25,445 nucleotides of DNA from positions 1 to 25,445 of the forward strand of contig DAOWCP010000028.1 in assembly GCA_030639495.1 (NCBI GenBank), given 5' to 3'. Below the pieces are notes generated by a model, which ran no database searches, was not told where the DNA came from, and worked only from the letters and a program-made list of their open reading frames with translations. Every line of letters begins with the position of its first letter. Positions within the stretch are counted from its first letter, which is position 1. Positions 13,595 through 22,434 of this stretch are shown in pieces. Both the position numbers and the translations under genes were made by a program. This stretch comes from JAGLTN01 sp023135255 (GTDB lineage Bacteria > Planctomycetota > Phycisphaerae > Sedimentisphaerales > Anaerobacaceae).

Positions 13595-15187
13595 ATGAAA
13601 AAGTTACTGTTATATGTTTTACTCTTATTGTTAGTGATAGGTCTGTCAGGCTGCTATAGTTGCAGGACTTACCATAAGTTCTGGGGCAATGAGGTTCCCG
13701 ATGGTGCTGCGGAGAAATTAATATGGGACAAAGAATGCAGACCGATTCCTAAAGCTAAGGCTGAGCCCAAGAAAGCTGTCGAACAGAAATCCGACTGCGG
13801 TCCTTATCTTGTTACTACTTATCACCCCTGTAAAAGTAGTCCGGTTATTCGTGTAGACAAAGAAATGCCAAGAGAAGTTCAGGTTAATAAAACTTTCAAC
13901 TACACGATTACTATAACCAATCTTACAAAATGTGTAATGACAGATATGACTGTAACTGAGAAGATGTCAGAAGGTTTTCAGTACAAGAGTTCATCTCCCC
14001 AGGGAAGACCAAAAGGCAGTGACATTGTCTGGTCAATTGATTCTCTTGATGGTGGAGAAGTTGTCGTACTTCAGGTTACCGGAGTAGCAGCTGATGTTAA
14101 ATGTCTCAGAAACTGCACAACGATCACTTATGCTTTTTCTCTTTGTGCTAATGTTTCAGTTGTCAAACCAAAAGTAACATTGTTAAAGACAGCTCCGGAT
14201 TCTGTTTTACTTTGTGAAACAATTCCGTATAAGTTCGTTGTTACGAATGCGGGCAGCGGTGTTGCTGAAGATGTTAAGATTACTGACAATTTGCCTGCTG
14301 GTTTGCAAACAGTTGATGGAGCAAAGAAGATTGTCTTTGATGCAGGCGATCTGACTGCCGGTCAATCGAAAGAGTTCACTTCTATTGTGAAAGCTGACAA
14401 AACCGGCAAATATATCAATAAAGCATTTGCCACATCGACAAGTGACATTTCAGCACAATCACAAGCTGTAACTACATTTGTTCGTCAGCCTGTATTGTCA
14501 ATAACAAAAACTGGTCCCAAGAAACAGTATATTGGCAAAGAGATGGTCTATAATATAGCAGTAACCAACCGGGGCGATGCTGATGCTGAAGATACTGTAG
14601 TAGTTGATACTCTTCCGGAAGGCATAAAGTCGGTTAAAGTAAGTGCCGGAGCAACTGTTGCAAATGGTAAAGTCACCTGGAAAATTGGCACTCTGCCGGT
14701 TAATACTACAAAGAAATTCACAGTTATATACACACCGGTAAAAGCTGCTAACTATGTTAATATGGCCCAGGCAACTGCCATTTGTGCCCAGGGCGTTACT
14801 GCCAAGGCAGCTACCAATGTTACAGGTATCGCAGCAATTTTGCTTGAGGTTATAGATGTCAGTGACCCGGTTGAAATTGGCGAAAATGAAACATATATAA
14901 TTACCGCAACAAATCAGGGCTCTGCTCCGGATACCAATATTACAATTATCTGTACATTGGAAGAGAACCAGACTTATGTCTCGTCCTCCGGTGCGACAGT
15001 TGGAACATCTGTTGGCAATCTGATTAAGTTTGCACCATTGAAAACATTACCTCCTAAGACTAAAGCAACCTGGCGTGTAGTTGTTAAATCAGTCAAAGCC
15101 GGCGATGTCAGATTCAAAGTTTCAATGAATACTGATGAAACAGGCAGACCAATTGAAGAAACAGAAGCCACACATCTGTATGAATAA
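13595..15187 (+). CDS. OmcB-like DUF11-repeat cell-envelope lipoprotein
   Basis: 530 residues from the ATG at 13595, which has GGAGG 5 bases upstream. The lipobox GLSGC gives a lipid-anchored mature protein that begins CYSCRTYHKFWG. The N-terminal third is rich in cysteine (CRP, DCG, HPC, KC, CLRNC). The rest is four or so DUF11-type beta-sandwich repeats, each with the sequence pattern Y.ITITNLT / YKFVVTNAGSG / YNIAVTNRGDA / YIITATNQGSA followed by a VxDxLPxG-like strand. The architecture resembles chlamydial OmcB, the cysteine-rich outer-envelope protein that forms disulfide networks, whose relatives occur in planctomycetes. A structural envelope role is inferred; no enzyme motif is present. 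It is transcribed alone, with a long leader and a strong terminator, as expected for an abundant protein. Confidence 0.88.
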   Translation: MKKLLLYVLLLLLVIGLSGCYSCRTYHKFWGNEVPDGAAEKLIWDKECRPIPKAKAEPKKAVEQKSDCGPYLVTTYHPCKSSPVIRVDKEMPREVQVNKTFNYTITITNLTKCVMTDMTVTEKMSEGFQYKSSSPQGRPKGSDIVWSIDSLDGGEVVVLQVTGVAADVKCLRNCTTITYAFSLCANVSVVKPKVTLLKTAPDSVLLCETIPYKFVVTNAGSGVAEDVKITDNLPAGLQTVDGAKKIVFDAGDLTAGQSKEFTSIVKADKTGKYINKAFATSTSDISAQSQAVTTFVRQPVLSITKTGPKKQYIGKEMVYNIAVTNRGDADAEDTVVVDTLPEGIKSVKVSAGATVANGKVTWKIGTLPVNTTKKFTVIYTPVKAANYVNMAQATAICAQGVTAKAATNVTGIAAILLEVIDVSDPVEIGENETYIITATNQGSAPDTNITIICTLEENQTYVSSSGATVGTSVGNLIKFAPLKTLPPKTKATWRVVVKSVKAGDVRFKVSMNTDETGRPIEETEATHLYE

Positions 15188-15523
15188 TAGTAGCATATTG
15201 TAAAAACCCAAAGACGCCGAAGCTAATGCTTCGGCGTCTTTTTTTATATGAAGAGTATTACAACGACAGCACCGAACCTATTTTCTCTGTTACCTCAGGC
15301 GTCCTCCTTTGTCATCCCGATCGCGGGCAAGCCGAGGTATTTATTAAGACCGCCTCCCACCCTATTTCACACCATTCTATTACTCCCAGGATGGTCACTG
15401 GAAGTTTACAGGACGATAACAGAAACGCTTCAGGATGTTGCATGAATACTTTTGGTATTTTTCGTTTTTACATTGATCGTTTTTATGTTATTGTCTGGTT
15501 ATTCGAAATGAAAAAGGGGAAAA
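15188..15523. other. 336-base spacer with terminator and inverted repeat
   Basis: After the terminator, 15292-15338 can fold: ACCTCAGGC pairs with GCCGAGGT (one bulge) around an inner hairpin CCCG-ATCG-CGGG. It contains TTGTCATCCC, also found on the minus strand in the repeat-like spacer near 4515-4524. The frame 15226-15546 that spans this region looks like chance. No convincing promoter for the downstream lipase operon was found. Confidence 0.45.
15211..15245 (+). terminator. Rho-independent terminator of the OmcB-like gene
   Basis: A perfect 13-pair stem AAGACGCCGAAGC / GCTTCGGCGTCTT with loop TAAT, followed by a T-run. It starts 23 bases after the stop codon. Confidence 0.95.
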
Positions 15524-16567
15524 ATGAGCGAGTCAAAAGTTCATAACCCGGAATTGGTGGCTTTGGCATTAGTGTTATGTTATACTGTTAGTGGCTGCAG
15601 AGTAAAGCAAGGTGAGGTATCTGCCATGGGTAAAAGTTTAATTGAAATTAACGAAAAGATAAATTCACTCGGTGCTACAGAAAGCAGAGTCTATCCTGAG
15701 GCGGTTGTTGAATATTTTAAATACTACGGGCTGGACTTTGAAAATGACTTTGAAGGTCTGGAGCATATTTTCGGCGAATTTGAATCTGGTGATAATATGC
15801 TGATCGGACATATTTATGAGCCGGCAGAATATAAGGCAACGGTTATTATAGCTCACGGATATTTTGATCATTGCGGTCAGTTGAATCATCTTATCAGGCA
15901 TCTGCTTAGTGGAGGTTTTGCTGTCGCGGCATTTGATTTGCCTGGTCATGGTCTTTCGGGTGGTGAAAGGGCGGCGGTAGATGATTTTGTACAATACCGC
16001 AGGGCGTTGGTTGATTTTGCTGATAAGGTTCGGGATAGGTTAGATGGGCCTTTTCATTTTGTTGGCCACAGCACCGGCGGGTCGGCTATGATCGATTATC
16101 TGCTTACAGGGAAAGAATCTATTTTTGATAAGGTTATCCTGGCAGCACCTCTGGTACATTGTGCTGGGTGGGAGTTGTCAAAGTTTTCCAGTCAGGGCAA
16201 GTTTATGTTTGTCAAACAAGTGTCCAGGGTCTTTCGTAAGAATTCTTCCGATAAGGCTTTTCTGGATTTTATTAAGAACGAAGATCCGCTGCAAAGTAAG
16301 CAGTTGCCTTTGAAGTGGGTTGGGGCGTTGCATAGCTGGAATGAGAAAATTTATGGGCTTGATAGTTGTGACAGGCAGTTAATGGTTTTGCAGGGGACGG
16401 CGGATTCAACGGTTGACTGGCGTTATAATATGAAATTTTTACGGGCCAAGTTCAGCGCAGTTGAGATAAACATGGTAAAAGGCGCTCGCCATGAATTATT
16501 TAATGAGTCGGCCTCGATGCGTGAGGATGTCTTCTTTCAGATAACTCATTACCTGGAGGCCAAATGA
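15524..16567 (+). CDS. Alpha/beta hydrolase, lysophospholipase / monoacylglycerol lipase type
   Basis: 347 residues, Hydrolase_4 type. Catalytic triad candidates are all present: Ser in the nucleophile elbow GHSTGG (about residue 183), Asp in GTADSTVDW (about 293) and His in GARHELFN (about 322). The N-terminus has a hydrophobic stretch ending in VSGC, a possible lipobox (Cys near residue 25), though few basic residues precede it. Membrane attachment is therefore likely but not certain. AGGGG stands 4 bases before the ATG. Its stop overlaps the start of the next gene (ATGA). Family members such as PldB hydrolyse lysophospholipids or monoacylglycerols. With an Aas-like acyltransferase in the same operon, a role in phospholipid turnover is a reasonable inference. 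Confidence 0.88.
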   Translation: MSESKVHNPELVALALVLCYTVSGCRVKQGEVSAMGKSLIEINEKINSLGATESRVYPEAVVEYFKYYGLDFENDFEGLEHIFGEFESGDNMLIGHIYEPAEYKATVIIAHGYFDHCGQLNHLIRHLLSGGFAVAAFDLPGHGLSGGERAAVDDFVQYRRALVDFADKVRDRLDGPFHFVGHSTGGSAMIDYLLTGKESIFDKVILAAPLVHCAGWELSKFSSQGKFMFVKQVSRVFRKNSSDKAFLDFIKNEDPLQSKQLPLKWVGALHSWNEKIYGLDSCDRQLMVLQGTADSTVDWRYNMKFLRAKFSAVEINMVKGARHELFNESASMREDVFFQITHYLEAK

Positions 16568-17199
16568 AGACTGCACAGCTTAAACTAATCTCAGCTTTAG
16601 TGCCTTATGTTGCGGTTTTGATTGGTCTTTACGTTTTGAAAAACGCATGGATCGCTATTGGGCTTTATCATTTTGGCATAACAGTGTTTTTAATTACCGG
16701 CGATAGAAACAGTTTACTAAAAAGAGTTTGTACGGGCTGGGACTCTATAATAGCTGCGGTTGGCATAGTAATGTCTATAATGATTTTCCCGATTATTTTT
16801 TTCTTTTGGGGGCACATGCAGTTGGAGAGCATATCATTGAAGTCAGCGCTGGCGAATTTTGGATTGCATGGAACTTCATGGTTTTTTTTTATGATATATT
16901 TTTCGACAGTACAGCCTTTTTTAGAGGAACTATATTGGCGAGGCTATCTTGAATGTGGTCACAAATATTTTTCATGGACGGATTTCGCATTTGCTGGATA
17001 TCACATTCTTGTTTTAGCATGGTTTATAAAAGTACCCTGGTTGGTAATAGCATTTGTTGTATTAGCTATAGCGGCATACATCTGGAGATATATCGTATCT
17101 AAGCTTGAAGGTTTGGCAGTTCCGCTGTTATCCCATATAGCAGCTGATGTAAGTATTATTGCCGTGATATATGTTTTGATTCAACTTAGAAGTGTTTAA
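16564..17199 (+). CDS. CPBP-family intramembrane metalloprotease
   Basis: 211 residues with five to seven hydrophobic segments. The three CPBP (Abi/Rce1-type) motifs are in order: the glutamate pair and arginine in FLEELYWRGYL (about residues 119-129), a histidine in FAGYHIL (about 145), and SHIAAD (about 190). These residues bind the catalytic metal, so the protease is probably active. Known family members cut prenylated or membrane peptides, but many bacterial ones have no known substrate. The ATG overlaps the stop of the hydrolase gene and has GGAGG 5 bases upstream. It lies 34 bases before the Aas-like gene. Its place between two lipid enzymes suggests either processing of a membrane protein in that pathway or an unrecognised lipid-linked role. 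Confidence 0.85.
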   Translation: MKTAQLKLISALVPYVAVLIGLYVLKNAWIAIGLYHFGITVFLITGDRNSLLKRVCTGWDSIIAAVGIVMSIMIFPIIFFFWGHMQLESISLKSALANFGLHGTSWFFFMIYFSTVQPFLEELYWRGYLECGHKYFSWTDFAFAGYHILVLAWFIKVPWLVIAFVVLAIAAYIWRYIVSKLEGLAVPLLSHIAADVSIIAVIYVLIQLRSV

Positions 17200-17233
17200 G
17201 TTGCTATTTTAGTATATGATATTATAAGGTAAA

Positions 17234-19480
17234 GTGAGCTTTATCATGGATAAATCAAAAACAAAACCTGGTGTGGGGTTTGGTTGGTTGAATGTCACTC
17301 GGTTTCTTTGTACTCTGCTTACGAGGTTTTGTTACCGTATAAAAGTTGAGGGAATCGAAAATATTCCTACTGATAAGGGGGCACTTCTGGTTAGCAATCA
17401 TGTTTCATGGGTAGATGCACCGCTTATCGCGGCTACTCAGCAGAGGCGAATCCGGTTTGTTATGGAGAAAAAGTTTTATAATAAGTGGTGGCTCAGACCT
17501 ATAGTTAAGCTGACCAGGGCGATACCAATATCTGCTGACGATCCGCCTAAAAAGATAATTGCGTCACTAAGGCAGGCAAGGCAGGCGATGGACGATGGAT
17601 ATATGGTTTGTATCTTTGCCGAAGGGATGGTAACCCGCAGCGGGATCATGGCGGAGTTTAAAGGCGGGTTTGAGCGGATAATGAAAGGCAGTGATCATAG
17701 TATTATCCCGGTATATCTCGGAGGAGTCTGGGGCAGTATATTCAGCCATTCGGGCGGTAAGATACTGTCGAGTTGGCCTAAGCAATTTCCTTATCCGGTT
17801 TCGGTTCATTTTGGTAAGGCATTGGCAGCGGATTCATCAGTTTCGCAGATAAGACAGAAAGTGACAGAGCTTTCGTGTGAATATTTTAATAGTTTGAAGT
17901 CACCTAAGTGTTCGCTGGTGCGTGAATTTGTAAAAACTGCGAGAAAGAACTGGAGAAGACATTGCATTTCTGATTCGACGGGACAGAAGTTGAATTATGG
18001 GCAAACACTTGTCAAAACGGTCACAGTTGCCGATAAGTTGGGTGAATTTATCAAGGCTGGTGACAAGGTCGGGATATTGCTGCCGCCATCAGCAGGTGGG
18101 GCGATCGCAAACCTGGCGGTGACGGCAGCTGGTGCGATATCTGTAAATCTCAATTATTCTGTAACTGAAGAGTTAAGAGCTGATGCTGTCGAGCAGTGCG
18201 GAATAAAATATATTATCTCGTCACGCAAGTTTCTGGAAAAAATTAAGATTTCATGCAGCTGTGGCAAGGTTGTTTTTATTGAAGATATTGCAGCGGCAGT
18301 CGATGCTAAAGCCAAGGTTAAAGCGTATTTGAAAGCGAGGTTTTGGCCTATAGGATTTTGGACAAAAGGATGTAACTGCAGCGGCGATGATTTGGCGACA
18401 GTTATGTTTTCTTCGGGTAGTAGCGGCAGACCTAAAGGGGTTATGCTTAGTCACCATAATATCATCTCAAATGTTGAAGCGATCAGAATGGTTATTAATG
18501 TTTCCTCTGATGATGATTTGTGTGGGGTACTGCCTTTCTTTCATTCTTTCGGCTACAATTGCGGATTGTGGATGCCTTTGATAAGTGGTGTTTCGGTTAG
18601 TTATCTTGCGAATCCGCTTGATGCAGCGGCGCTGGGGAAAAGTGTCAGAGAGAATAAATCGACGATACTTTTTACGCCTCCGACGTTTTTGCTGAATTAT
18701 ATGAGAAGGCTTAATCGCGGCGATTTTGCGACGCTTCGGATTGTTGCTGCCGGTGCTGAGAAATTAAAAACGCGTTTGGCTGACACATTTGAAAAGAAAT
18801 TCGGAATTCGGCCTTTAGAGGGATATGGAACTACGGAGCTTTCACCGGTGGTTAGTTTAAATTTGCCGGATGTTGAATCTAACGGTATTTACCAGGTGGG
18901 GACAAAAGAAGGTTCGGTGGGGCATCCGGTGCCGGGTGTTGCGGTGAAAGTGGTTGATGTTGAAACGAAAGGGCCTTTGGATTTTGGACAGCAAGGGGTG
19001 CTTATGGTTAAGGGGCCTAACGTTATGCTTGGGTATCTGGGGATGGCTGAAAGAAGTGCGGAGGTATTGCGAGATGGATGGTATGACACCGGCGATATTG
19101 CGAAAATTGATGGTGATGGGTTTATTACGATCACTGGCAGGCTTTCGAGGTTCAGCAAGATAGGCGGGGAGATGGTGCCTCATTTGACTGTTGAGCAGAC
19201 TTATTTTGATGGGCTTAAAACTGATGAGCAGGTTGTTGCTGTGACGGCTGTGCCTGATGAGAAAAAAAGCGAAGAACTTGTTGTGTTATACCTGGAAAAA
19301 GCAGGAACCGTTGAACGGCTGTACCGGATAATTGCTGAAAGTAAGCTGCCTAATATCTGCAAACCTAAGCGCAGTAATTATATCAGGATTGAAGAGATGC
19401 CGATGCTGGGTTCGGGTAAGCTTGACATAATGAAACTACGCAAAATAGCGTTAGAGGCAAAAAATGAGGGTTACAAGTGA
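17234..19480 (+). CDS. Bifunctional acyltransferase / acyl-ACP synthetase (Aas-like)
   Basis: 748 residues. The N-terminal PlsC acyltransferase domain (about 20-215) has the HX4D motif in SNHVSWVD and the later acceptor motif FAEGMVTRSG. The C-terminal AMP-binding domain has the P-loop FSSGSSGRPKG (about residue 392), GYGTTELSP (about 529), DGWYDTGD (about 613) and the closing lysine region GSGKLD (about 725). This is the architecture of Aas, which activates fatty acids on ACP and re-acylates lysophosphatidylethanolamine at the inner membrane. The usual LplT transporter domain is absent. The start could be GTG 17234, with AAGG 4 bases upstream, or ATG 17246. It is the last gene of the lipase-CPBP-Aas operon, so the lysophospholipid made by the first gene could be repaired by this one. 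Confidence 0.92.
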   Translation: MSFIMDKSKTKPGVGFGWLNVTRFLCTLLTRFCYRIKVEGIENIPTDKGALLVSNHVSWVDAPLIAATQQRRIRFVMEKKFYNKWWLRPIVKLTRAIPISADDPPKKIIASLRQARQAMDDGYMVCIFAEGMVTRSGIMAEFKGGFERIMKGSDHSIIPVYLGGVWGSIFSHSGGKILSSWPKQFPYPVSVHFGKALAADSSVSQIRQKVTELSCEYFNSLKSPKCSLVREFVKTARKNWRRHCISDSTGQKLNYGQTLVKTVTVADKLGEFIKAGDKVGILLPPSAGGAIANLAVTAAGAISVNLNYSVTEELRADAVEQCGIKYIISSRKFLEKIKISCSCGKVVFIEDIAAAVDAKAKVKAYLKARFWPIGFWTKGCNCSGDDLATVMFSSGSSGRPKGVMLSHHNIISNVEAIRMVINVSSDDDLCGVLPFFHSFGYNCGLWMPLISGVSVSYLANPLDAAALGKSVRENKSTILFTPPTFLLNYMRRLNRGDFATLRIVAAGAEKLKTRLADTFEKKFGIRPLEGYGTTELSPVVSLNLPDVESNGIYQVGTKEGSVGHPVPGVAVKVVDVETKGPLDFGQQGVLMVKGPNVMLGYLGMAERSAEVLRDGWYDTGDIAKIDGDGFITITGRLSRFSKIGGEMVPHLTVEQTYFDGLKTDEQVVAVTAVPDEKKSEELVVLYLEKAGTVERLYRIIAESKLPNICKPKRSNYIRIEEMPMLGSGKLDIMKLRKIALEAKNEGYK

Positions 19481-19500
19481 TTAATAAGTCAGTAACAAGT

Positions 19501-19683
19501 GGGGTTATCCTTAACAAAGAGCATTTGACAAGTGTGCTAAAAGAATATATTGACTACTACAACATCAGCTGAACACACATGTCAATTAATAAGGATTCTC
19601 CCGAAAACAGGTCAATACAAAAAAAAGGCTGGATTATAAGCAAACCAATTCTCGGTGGACTGCATCACATTTATAATTTTTAG
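19501..19683 (+). pseudogene. Transposase remnant, C-terminal part of an rve integrase
   Basis: In one frame, broken by a single TGA at 19570-19572, the bases read VILNKEHLTSVLKEYIDYYN, IS, stop, THMSINKDSPENRSIQ and then KPILGGLHHIYNF before TAG. The tail THxSxxKDxP...GGLHHxY is the well-known C-terminal end of a group of integrase-core transposases; the stop probably replaces an arginine (CGA to TGA). The catalytic part is gone, so the fragment is inactive. It is a different family from the remnant at 10617-10829. Confidence 0.75.
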
Positions 19684-19733
19684 CTTCAGATTAGTTTTTG
19701 CGTAAGACAGTAACAGATTATTTACATAAATCC

Positions 19734-21722
19734 TTATTTACCACAGGATTTATTTTGGACAAGGATATTTTCTAAATGTCCATCCGCTCTTTCAGGTAAG
19801 ACCTTCGGCGAAGGTTTGTAGTCTAACGGCAGAAAAACTCTAAAGGTCGCGCCTTGGTTTACTTCACTTTCGACCTCGATTCTGCCGCCATGCATCATTA
19901 CTATTCTTTTTACAATAGACAGCCCCAAACCTGTTCCCTGAATTTCTTTGCCTGGACGGTTCACACGATAGAACCGGTCAAATATCCTTAGAAGATCTTC
20001 TTCAGGAATCCCCATACCGGTATCGCTGATACTTATAACCAGCTCTTCGTTATCGTGGCAAACATTCACAGATACCCGACCTTTTTCGGGCGTAAATTTA
20101 ATAGCGTTACTAACCAGATTTGTTAACACCTGAATAATTTTACTTCGGTCAAATTTTGCTTTGGGCAGATATTTGGTATAGCCAACCACCAATTCTACTT
20201 CTTTTTTCTTTGCGGAAAGATCCATTGTTTCGTGAACTTCTGAGACAACTTCTTTTATATCGTTATTCTGTATATCCAAATCCATCCTGCCGGCTTCAAG
20301 CTTCTGGACATCCAGGACATCATTAATCAGATTACCAAGCCTGTCAGCATTTTTCTTTGCGATATTCAGAAACTTCTTTTGTTTTTCATTAAGCTGACCA
20401 GTTACCCCATCTAAAACAATAGTGACACCTTCTTTCATAGCGGCAAGAGGTGTCCGCAATTCGTGTGAGACGGTAGAGATAAACTGTGATTTCAACTCCA
20501 TAGTTTCTTTTAGTTTTTGTTCAGCCTTCTTTTTTTCGGTCACATTGTTGAAAGCAATAACGACATGCTTATTATTGTCTATGATTACCGGCACAATATT
20601 CATAGAAAACCATAGTGTGATTTTTTTGTTTTCAATTTTGAGTGTTGGATGAAATTCAATACTCTGAGCAGGTTGCCACGAATCGAAAACATTTTTTATT
20701 GTTTGTTGTAGCAGACATGATTGGCATGCGGAATTGTGTCCGCATCTGTCCGAGTTATAAGTACTGTGAATGCATTTTATAGCATTGCCGAATCTTTGTC
20801 CGAGAATTTGCAAATAATCCTCTTTGACAAGCTCTCTGACAGCATTGTTGACTCGCTTAACTATCCGATTCTGGTCTACTAACATCATCCCTATTGGTAC
20901 AGCATCGAATATCGCCTCCAGACTTTTTTGCTTTCGGTCGAGTATTTGCTGAATTTTCTTGCGTTCGGTAATATCTCTGATGACACCTATTGAGCCTGTT
21001 ATTTTTCCTTCAGAATTTTTTAAGACACTCAGGGAGATGCTGACATTGACTATATCTCCATCTTTCTTGAGCATTTTTGTTTCAAAGTGCTCTTGCATTC
21101 CCTTTTGTCTGATATTTTGTGCTCTTATTTTTTCCCATTCAGCTATCGGGTATAGAGATTTTACGGATTTTAAGTATAGATCTGCTCGGTTCATACCTAA
21201 AAGATTTTCTGCAAATTTATTCCACGAAACAAGGCGTTCACGTTCGTCAACTACTGTGATAGCAACTGCTGAATTTTCAAAGACCAAACGATACTTTTGT
21301 TCAGCAAGGCGCAATTTCTGATTTACTAATTTTCGTTCCAAAGCATAACGAATAGATTTACTCAAAGTTTCTGAATTATAGCTGCCCTTTATTAGATACT
21401 CCTGAGCTCCTGCAGCAATAGCTTTGAGTCCAATCTCATCACTCTGCCCACCTGTGATAACAATAATTGTGATGTTAGGGTATGCTTTGGTCACTTCACT
21501 CAAAGTGTTTAAGCCAACGCTGTCTGGAAGATTTAAATCAAGCAATACAACATCAAAATTATTTTTGTCCAGAAGTTTGAAAGCAGCCTTAAGAGTTTCC
21601 GCAAATTTAGTTTCTGAAATTAACAGTGGTGATTTAGGCAACAATCGCTGCAGTTGTGTTCTGCTTGTCAGATCACCTTCGACGATTAAAATTTTCAAAG
21701 GTTCTGCATAGTTAAAGCTCAT
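19734..21722 (-). CDS. Receiver-PAS-PAS hybrid sensor histidine kinase
   Basis: 662 residues without membrane helices, so cytoplasmic. Order: a receiver domain (about 8-125) with phospho-accepting Asp in VVLLDLNLPD (about 62) and Lys in YLIKGSY, although the acidic pair reads VEGD instead of DD; a PAS domain (about 143-255) ending DITERKK; a second PAS (about 265-395) with an inserted cysteine group CIHS...CGHNSACQSC (about 317-336) that could bind a metal or iron-sulfur cluster; then a histidine kinase core with His in VSHELRTPL (about 419), N box NLVSNAIKFTPEKG, G1 DTGMGIP and G2 GTGLGLSI, all intact. The ATG has AGGTGG 8 bases upstream. It follows the response regulator gene by 24 bases, so the two are co-transcribed. 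The input may be phosphorylation from another kinase together with a redox or metal signal. Confidence 0.9.
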   Translation of the reverse strand: MSFNYAEPLKILIVEGDLTSRTQLQRLLPKSPLLISETKFAETLKAAFKLLDKNNFDVVLLDLNLPDSVGLNTLSEVTKAYPNITIIVITGGQSDEIGLKAIAAGAQEYLIKGSYNSETLSKSIRYALERKLVNQKLRLAEQKYRLVFENSAVAITVVDERERLVSWNKFAENLLGMNRADLYLKSVKSLYPIAEWEKIRAQNIRQKGMQEHFETKMLKKDGDIVNVSISLSVLKNSEGKITGSIGVIRDITERKKIQQILDRKQKSLEAIFDAVPIGMMLVDQNRIVKRVNNAVRELVKEDYLQILGQRFGNAIKCIHSTYNSDRCGHNSACQSCLLQQTIKNVFDSWQPAQSIEFHPTLKIENKKITLWFSMNIVPVIIDNNKHVVIAFNNVTEKKKAEQKLKETMELKSQFISTVSHELRTPLAAMKEGVTIVLDGVTGQLNEKQKKFLNIAKKNADRLGNLINDVLDVQKLEAGRMDLDIQNNDIKEVVSEVHETMDLSAKKKEVELVVGYTKYLPKAKFDRSKIIQVLTNLVSNAIKFTPEKGRVSVNVCHDNEELVISISDTGMGIPEEDLLRIFDRFYRVNRPGKEIQGTGLGLSIVKRIVMMHGGRIEVESEVNQGATFRVFLPLDYKPSPKVLPERADGHLENILVQNKSCGK

Positions 21723-21746
21723 ATTTTTACCACCTGTTTTTGTGTA

Positions 21747-22160
21747 TTACTCGAAGTTTTTGTTATGCAGGATATTCGTGATTTTTACCATCAGTTCCGT
21801 AAAGTCGAACGGTTTCGTGATATAATCGGCAATTCCGTACGCAGAAACTTTGGCTATATCCTGTGCTTCGCACAGTGCGGTGACCATTATCACAGGTATG
21901 TTTTTCATGTCAGGATCTTTTTTAAGACATTCGAGCATTTCAGGGCCACTCATGATCGGCATATTGGTATCCAGCAGTATAAGGTCAGGTTTTTCCTTTG
22001 CTGCTTTTTCCAGCCCATCTTTCCCATTGGATGCAGTAATTACCTCACATTTACAGTACTCGAGTCTGCACTGGATCGTATCGACCAAATCGAGTGCGTC
22101 ATCGACGACAAGTATTCTGGCTCGATCGGTTTTCTCTTTTGATTTAAATATTCCTAACAT
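21747..22160 (-). CDS. Receiver-only response regulator (CheY/PilH-like)
   Basis: 137 residues: a short charged N-terminal extension and one receiver domain with the acidic pair in ILVVDDALD, the phospho-accepting Asp in LILLDTNMP (about residue 63), Thr in VIMVTAL and Lys in YITKPFD. No output domain. It heads a two-gene operon with the receiver-PAS-kinase and is transcribed away from the gspE/gspF genes, across a 274-base spacer. Receivers of this kind often steer surface motility or secretion machines. The neighbouring pilus/secretion genes make that plausible, but the link is only positional. Confidence 0.9.
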   Translation of the reverse strand: MLGIFKSKEKTDRARILVVDDALDLVDTIQCRLEYCKCEVITASNGKDGLEKAAKEKPDLILLDTNMPIMSGPEMLECLKKDPDMKNIPVIMVTALCEAQDIAKVSAYGIADYITKPFDFTELMVKITNILHNKNFE

Positions 22161-22434
22161 TTGCTTTTATCTTTCAAAAAGTCCTGTATAAACTTCACAA
22201 AATCAGTTCCCAATTTCTATCGACCTAAAGACAGAGCGATATTAGTTTAAAAAAGACAGCCCTCTGATTCTTTCCGGTTTTACCGTCTCACCCGTATTAT
22301 CACAAAGTGTTTCAGTTTATTTTGTTATCGGTCTTTGGTGGTATCTGCTTTCCCATCAAATCCAGTCTATTTACTGTTTCTCATTAAGTCTGTATCAGGT
22401 GGTGTCGATGGTAATTACAGAAACGGTCTAACTT

